Assembly (NCBI GenBank): GCA_945906915.1
Contig: CAMDSI010000077.1
Location: 1-8,999 of the forward strand
From: Spirosoma fluviale
GTDB taxonomy: Bacteria; Bacteroidota; Bacteroidia; Cytophagales; Spirosomataceae
Length of the DNA stretch: 8,999 nt
Direction: 5' to 3'
Shown: positions 7,228-8,999 of the stretch, piece after piece
Layout: each line of letters begins with the position of its first letter
How positions within the stretch are numbered: position 1 is the first letter of the stretch
Position numbers and translations under genes: made by a program
The notes under the pieces: model-generated
What the model was told of the DNA's origin: nothing
The model's database searches: none
The model's input: the letters and a program-made list of their open reading frames with translations, nothing else

Positions 7228-8165
7228 TATTTGCGAATATTGACATTCGTTAAGAAATCTTGGTAGGCTAATGCGATCCCGTCTTTCAATTCGATTTTAT
7301 GTTTCCAGCCCAAAGAATGTAATTTAGCTACATCCATTAATTTCCTAGGTGTTCCATCCGGACGCGATGTATCCCAATGAATGGTTCCTTCGAATCCAAT
7401 AATTTGCTTGACCGTTTCGGCTAATTCCTTAATGGTTACATCGATCCCGGTCCCAATATTCACCAGTTCGGAATCGCTATATGTTTCCATTAAATAGACA
7501 CAGGCTTCGGCTAAATCATCTGCGTGTAAAAATTCGCGCATCGGTAATCCTGTTCCCCCAAGTGTCATGGAAGTCTCTCCTCGTTCTTTAGCTTCATGAA
7601 ACTTACGAATCATAGCAGGCAGCACGTGAGAATTTTCTAAATCATAATTATCATTCGGGCCATACAAATTTGTAGGCATCACGGAAATGAAATCACAGCC
7701 GTATTGTGCCCGATAAGCTTCGCACATTTTAATGCCGGCTATCTTCGCAATGGCATAAGGCTCATTCGTCTCTTCCAAGTATCCACTTAATAAATAAGAC
7801 TCTTTTAAAGGCTGAGGGGCTAATTTAGGGTAAATACAAGACGATCCGAGGAATTGTAATTTTTTAACTTTATTCACAAAGGAGGCGTGAATGATATTGT
7901 TTTGGATAGCCAAATTCTCGTATAAAAAATCAGCGCGATAGGTGCTATTCGCTATAATTCCGCCTACTTTAGCGGCCGCTAAAAACACATAATCAGGTTT
8001 TTCGGTGACAAAGAAGGCTGCCACTTTTGCTTGGTCCCGTAAGTCTAATTCAGCTGAGGTCCTCAGCAACAAATTCGTATATCCTACACTTTGTAATTTT
8101 CGAACGATAGCGGAACCCACCATTCCGCGGTGTCCAGCTACATATATTTTTGCTTCTTTTTCCAA
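7227..8165 (-). CDS. fcl: GDP-L-fucose synthase (GDP-4-keto-6-deoxy-D-mannose epimerase/reductase)
   Basis: This extended short-chain dehydrogenase performs the C3/C5 epimerisation and NADPH-dependent reduction that turn GDP-4-keto-6-deoxymannose into GDP-L-fucose, a donor for surface glycans. Starting at TTG 8165 gives 312 residues beginning MEKEAKIYVAGHRGMVG, the family's usual N-terminus with the nucleotide-binding GxxGxxG. In that numbering the active site reads S108 and C110 (GSSCIYP), Y137 and K141 (PYAIAK) and H180 (SHVLP). These are one higher than the E. coli residues 107, 109, 136, 140 and 179, which supports this start. NLYGPNDNYD, MREFLHADD and the RPDGTPRK motif (268-275) are also present. 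The frame stays open to a GTG at 8210 (327 residues), but those 15 extra codons include a perfect -7 promoter box, so that start is less likely. No gmd dehydratase gene, which supplies the substrate, is in the window. The next gene is the methyltransferase, overlapping by 1 nt. Confidence 0.92.
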   Translation of the reverse strand: MEKEAKIYVAGHRGMVGSAIVRKLQSVGYTNLLLRTSAELDLRDQAKVAAFFVTEKPDYVFLAAAKVGGIIANSTYRADFLYENLAIQNNIIHASFVNKVKKLQFLGSSCIYPKLAPQPLKESYLLSGYLEETNEPYAIAKIAGIKMCEAYRAQYGCDFISVMPTNLYGPNDNYDLENSHVLPAMIRKFHEAKERGETSMTLGGTGLPMREFLHADDLAEACVYLMETYSDSELVNIGTGIDVTIKELAETVKQIIGFEGTIHWDTSRPDGTPRKLMDVAKLHSLGWKHKIELKDGIALAYQDFLTNVNIRK

Positions 8166-8199
8166 TGTTGTAATGCAATAAGGCCTCAAAAAATCCTTA

Positions 8200-8207
8200 C
8201 AAAAATA
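8200..8207 (-). promoter_or_regulatory. Predicted -7 promoter box for fcl and the methyltransferase gene
   Basis: On the minus strand these bases read TATTTTTG, an exact match to the Bacteroidota sigma-ABfr -7 consensus TAnnTTTG. Transcription would start near 8193-8196, giving a leader of about 30 nt before the TTG start at 8165 and excluding the GTG at 8210. No clear TTTG -33 element is seen at the expected distance; only CTTATT (8230-8225) lies there. The -7 match is seen in sequence, its activity is inferred. Confidence 0.5.
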
Positions 8208-8239
8208 CACAAAGTCTCTCAGGTAATAAGTTTAATTCG

Positions 8240-8247
8240 TAATTTTG
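8240..8247 (+). promoter_or_regulatory. Predicted -7 promoter box for the MORN-like protein gene
   Basis: TAATTTTG matches the Bacteroidota -7 consensus TAnnTTTG exactly. A start near 8252-8254 would leave a leader of under 20 nt before the ATG at 8271. A good -33 TTTG is not visible upstream. The box lies inside a short palindrome (8240-8256), which could be chance in AT-rich DNA or an operator. Confidence 0.5.
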
Positions 8248-8256
8248 GGAAAATTA
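8240..8256. repeat. Short inverted repeat over the -7 box (7-bp arms, 3-nt centre)
   Basis: TAATTTT-GGG-AAAATTA is a perfect inverted repeat whose left arm covers most of the predicted -7 box of the downstream gene. It could bind a regulator or form a small hairpin at the very start of the transcript. The arms are all A/T, so chance is a real alternative. Confidence 0.35.
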
Positions 8257-8270
8257 AAAGTGCGCTTATA

Positions 8271-8999
8271 ATGCCGACTCGTTTACCCCTTTTCTTTTTA
8301 CTGTTTTGTTTGAGCCTTTTCGTTCAAGCACAGAATCGGGCTATTTCAACGTCCAAACCCCTCATAGATACCTCTGTTCACGAAAAAGGTTTATTAAGCG
8401 GTCGATTTACATCTGGATTAGAAGGTAAGGCGGCGGAAGCGAAAAAATTCAAAGAAGATAGTAAAGCTTTTATTGAGAGCTTGGGTGTGAAGGATTTGGG
8501 TAAAAAAATAGTCAAAACAGCAAAGAAAAAATTCCAGCCAAAAGACGAATACCTAGGCATCAAAACCGAACGCAAACTAGGCAACTATGGTAGCGGTGTT
8601 CGCATGACCGTCGAAGAAGTTAATGTAGTGAAATATGTGGAAGATGAAGCCCTAAGTCCTTATTCTCAGGATATTTTCATCTTTGACCCTTCTCAATCCC
8701 GTGTCGTTTCTATTCCTTTAAAGGACACGAAAAATGCTCAGATCTGCCACGGACCATTCAAGAAATATGTGAATCAAAAACTTATCGAGGAAGGTTTCTA
8801 CTTCATGGGAGTAAAAGATGGACGCTGGGAAAACTATGGTCCTGAAAATGAATTAGAAAATAAGGTCTACTTTGAAAAAGGTTTTACAGCCGGGTCCATT
8901 ATTCACTATTATGATGCCTCTAAAAAGAAAATTCAAGAGGTGATTCCTCGCTTTTATGGAAAAGTACGCGGCACCTATTATTCCTTTTATCCGAGTGGG
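8271..8999 (+). CDS. Secreted MORN-repeat-like protein, 5' part (3' truncated by window edge)
   Basis: The frame from ATG 8271 is open for 243 codons to the end of the window with no stop. Residues 1-20 form a signal peptide: one basic residue (R4), a strongly hydrophobic stretch LPLFFLLFCLSLF, then VQA|QN as the likely cleavage site. There is no lipobox Cys. C13 lies inside the hydrophobic core and is not followed by a suitable context. Residues 50-93 are lysine-rich and probably helical. From about residue 175 the sequence takes on the spacing of MORN_2/YwqK-type repeats: GVKDGRWENYG, YFEKGFTAGSIIHYYD, then FYGKVRGTYYSFYPSG. Such repeats form beta-hairpin ribbons in many Bacteroidota exported proteins, mostly of unknown role. 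It is transcribed divergently from fcl, with its own predicted -7 box 24 nt upstream of the ATG. I do not recognise the full-length protein, and the missing C-terminus could change the call. Confidence 0.72.
   Translation, partial: MPTRLPLFFLLFCLSLFVQAQNRAISTSKPLIDTSVHEKGLLSGRFTSGLEGKAAEAKKFKEDSKAFIESLGVKDLGKKIVKTAKKKFQPKDEYLGIKTERKLGNYGSGVRMTVEEVNVVKYVEDEALSPYSQDIFIFDPSQSRVVSIPLKDTKNAQICHGPFKKYVNQKLIEEGFYFMGVKDGRWENYGPENELENKVYFEKGFTAGSIIHYYDASKKKIQEVIPRFYGKVRGTYYSFYPSG

Larger units (their letters stand above)
8166..8270. other. Divergent intergenic region between fcl and the MORN-like gene
   Basis: This is the only non-coding gap of any length in the window, about 105 nt. It holds two facing predicted -7 boxes (minus strand 8207-8200, plus strand 8240-8247) whose expected start sites are some 60 nt apart and point away from each other. 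It also holds the AT-rich palindrome at 8240-8256. No tRNA, riboswitch-like fold or terminator was seen in it. Confidence 0.6.

Noticed and set aside
8378..8584. 68-codon open frame on the minus strand.
   Set aside because: It is antisense to the MORN-like gene, which has a signal peptide, a promoter box and repeat structure. The antisense frame shows no recognisable motif.
1..8999. Search for defence systems, mobile elements, CRISPR arrays, tRNA or rRNA genes.
   Set aside because: No direct-repeat array, transposase, integrase, terminal inverted repeat or RNA-gene signature was seen. Nearly all of the DNA is accounted for by recognisable genes.

Overview
This window looks like ordinary chromosomal DNA from a member of the Bacteroidota, probably a Cytophagales-type relative; the order is inferred, not proven. 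Four features point there: an OmpA-family protein with a carboxypeptidase-regulatory-like segment before the OmpA domain, a dihydroorotase of the Bacteroidota type (DDQVHFREPG), a secreted subtilase ending in a type IX secretion (T9SS type A) sorting domain, and -7 promoter boxes matching TAnnTTTG. Ribosome binding sites of the AGGAGG kind are not evident ahead of the genes, as is usual for this phylum.

Layout. Positions 2-6487 hold four plus-strand genes packed as one likely transcription unit: the 3' part of an OmpA-family outer-membrane/peptidoglycan-anchor protein (cut by the left edge), dihydroorotase pyrC (overlapping it by 8 nt), ribonuclease HII rnhB (1 nt after pyrC), and, 19 nt further on, a 1286-residue secreted S8 protease. 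The minus strand follows: GDP-L-fucose synthase fcl (start near 8165) reads leftwards into a class I SAM-dependent methyltransferase (7227-6484) through a 1-nt TAATG overlap. The methyltransferase and protease genes converge and share their last four bases (TTAA), so there is no intergenic terminator between them. A roughly 105-nt divergent promoter region (8166-8270) separates fcl from a plus-strand gene for a secreted MORN-repeat-like protein that runs off the right edge.

Functions. pyrC serves de novo pyrimidine synthesis and rnhB serves removal of misincorporated ribonucleotides. The OmpA protein, the protease and the MORN-like protein are exported. fcl makes GDP-L-fucose for surface glycans. 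The co-transcription of unrelated functions looks like gene packing rather than a pathway. No RNA gene, CRISPR array, insertion sequence, prophage gene or defence system was seen. I found no convincing new biological system. The points most worth a second look are the Gln in place of the first metal-binding His of the dihydroorotase, the probable TTG start of fcl together with the facing promoters, the nested domain arrangement in the protease, and the overlapping convergent stops followed by a strong hairpin.
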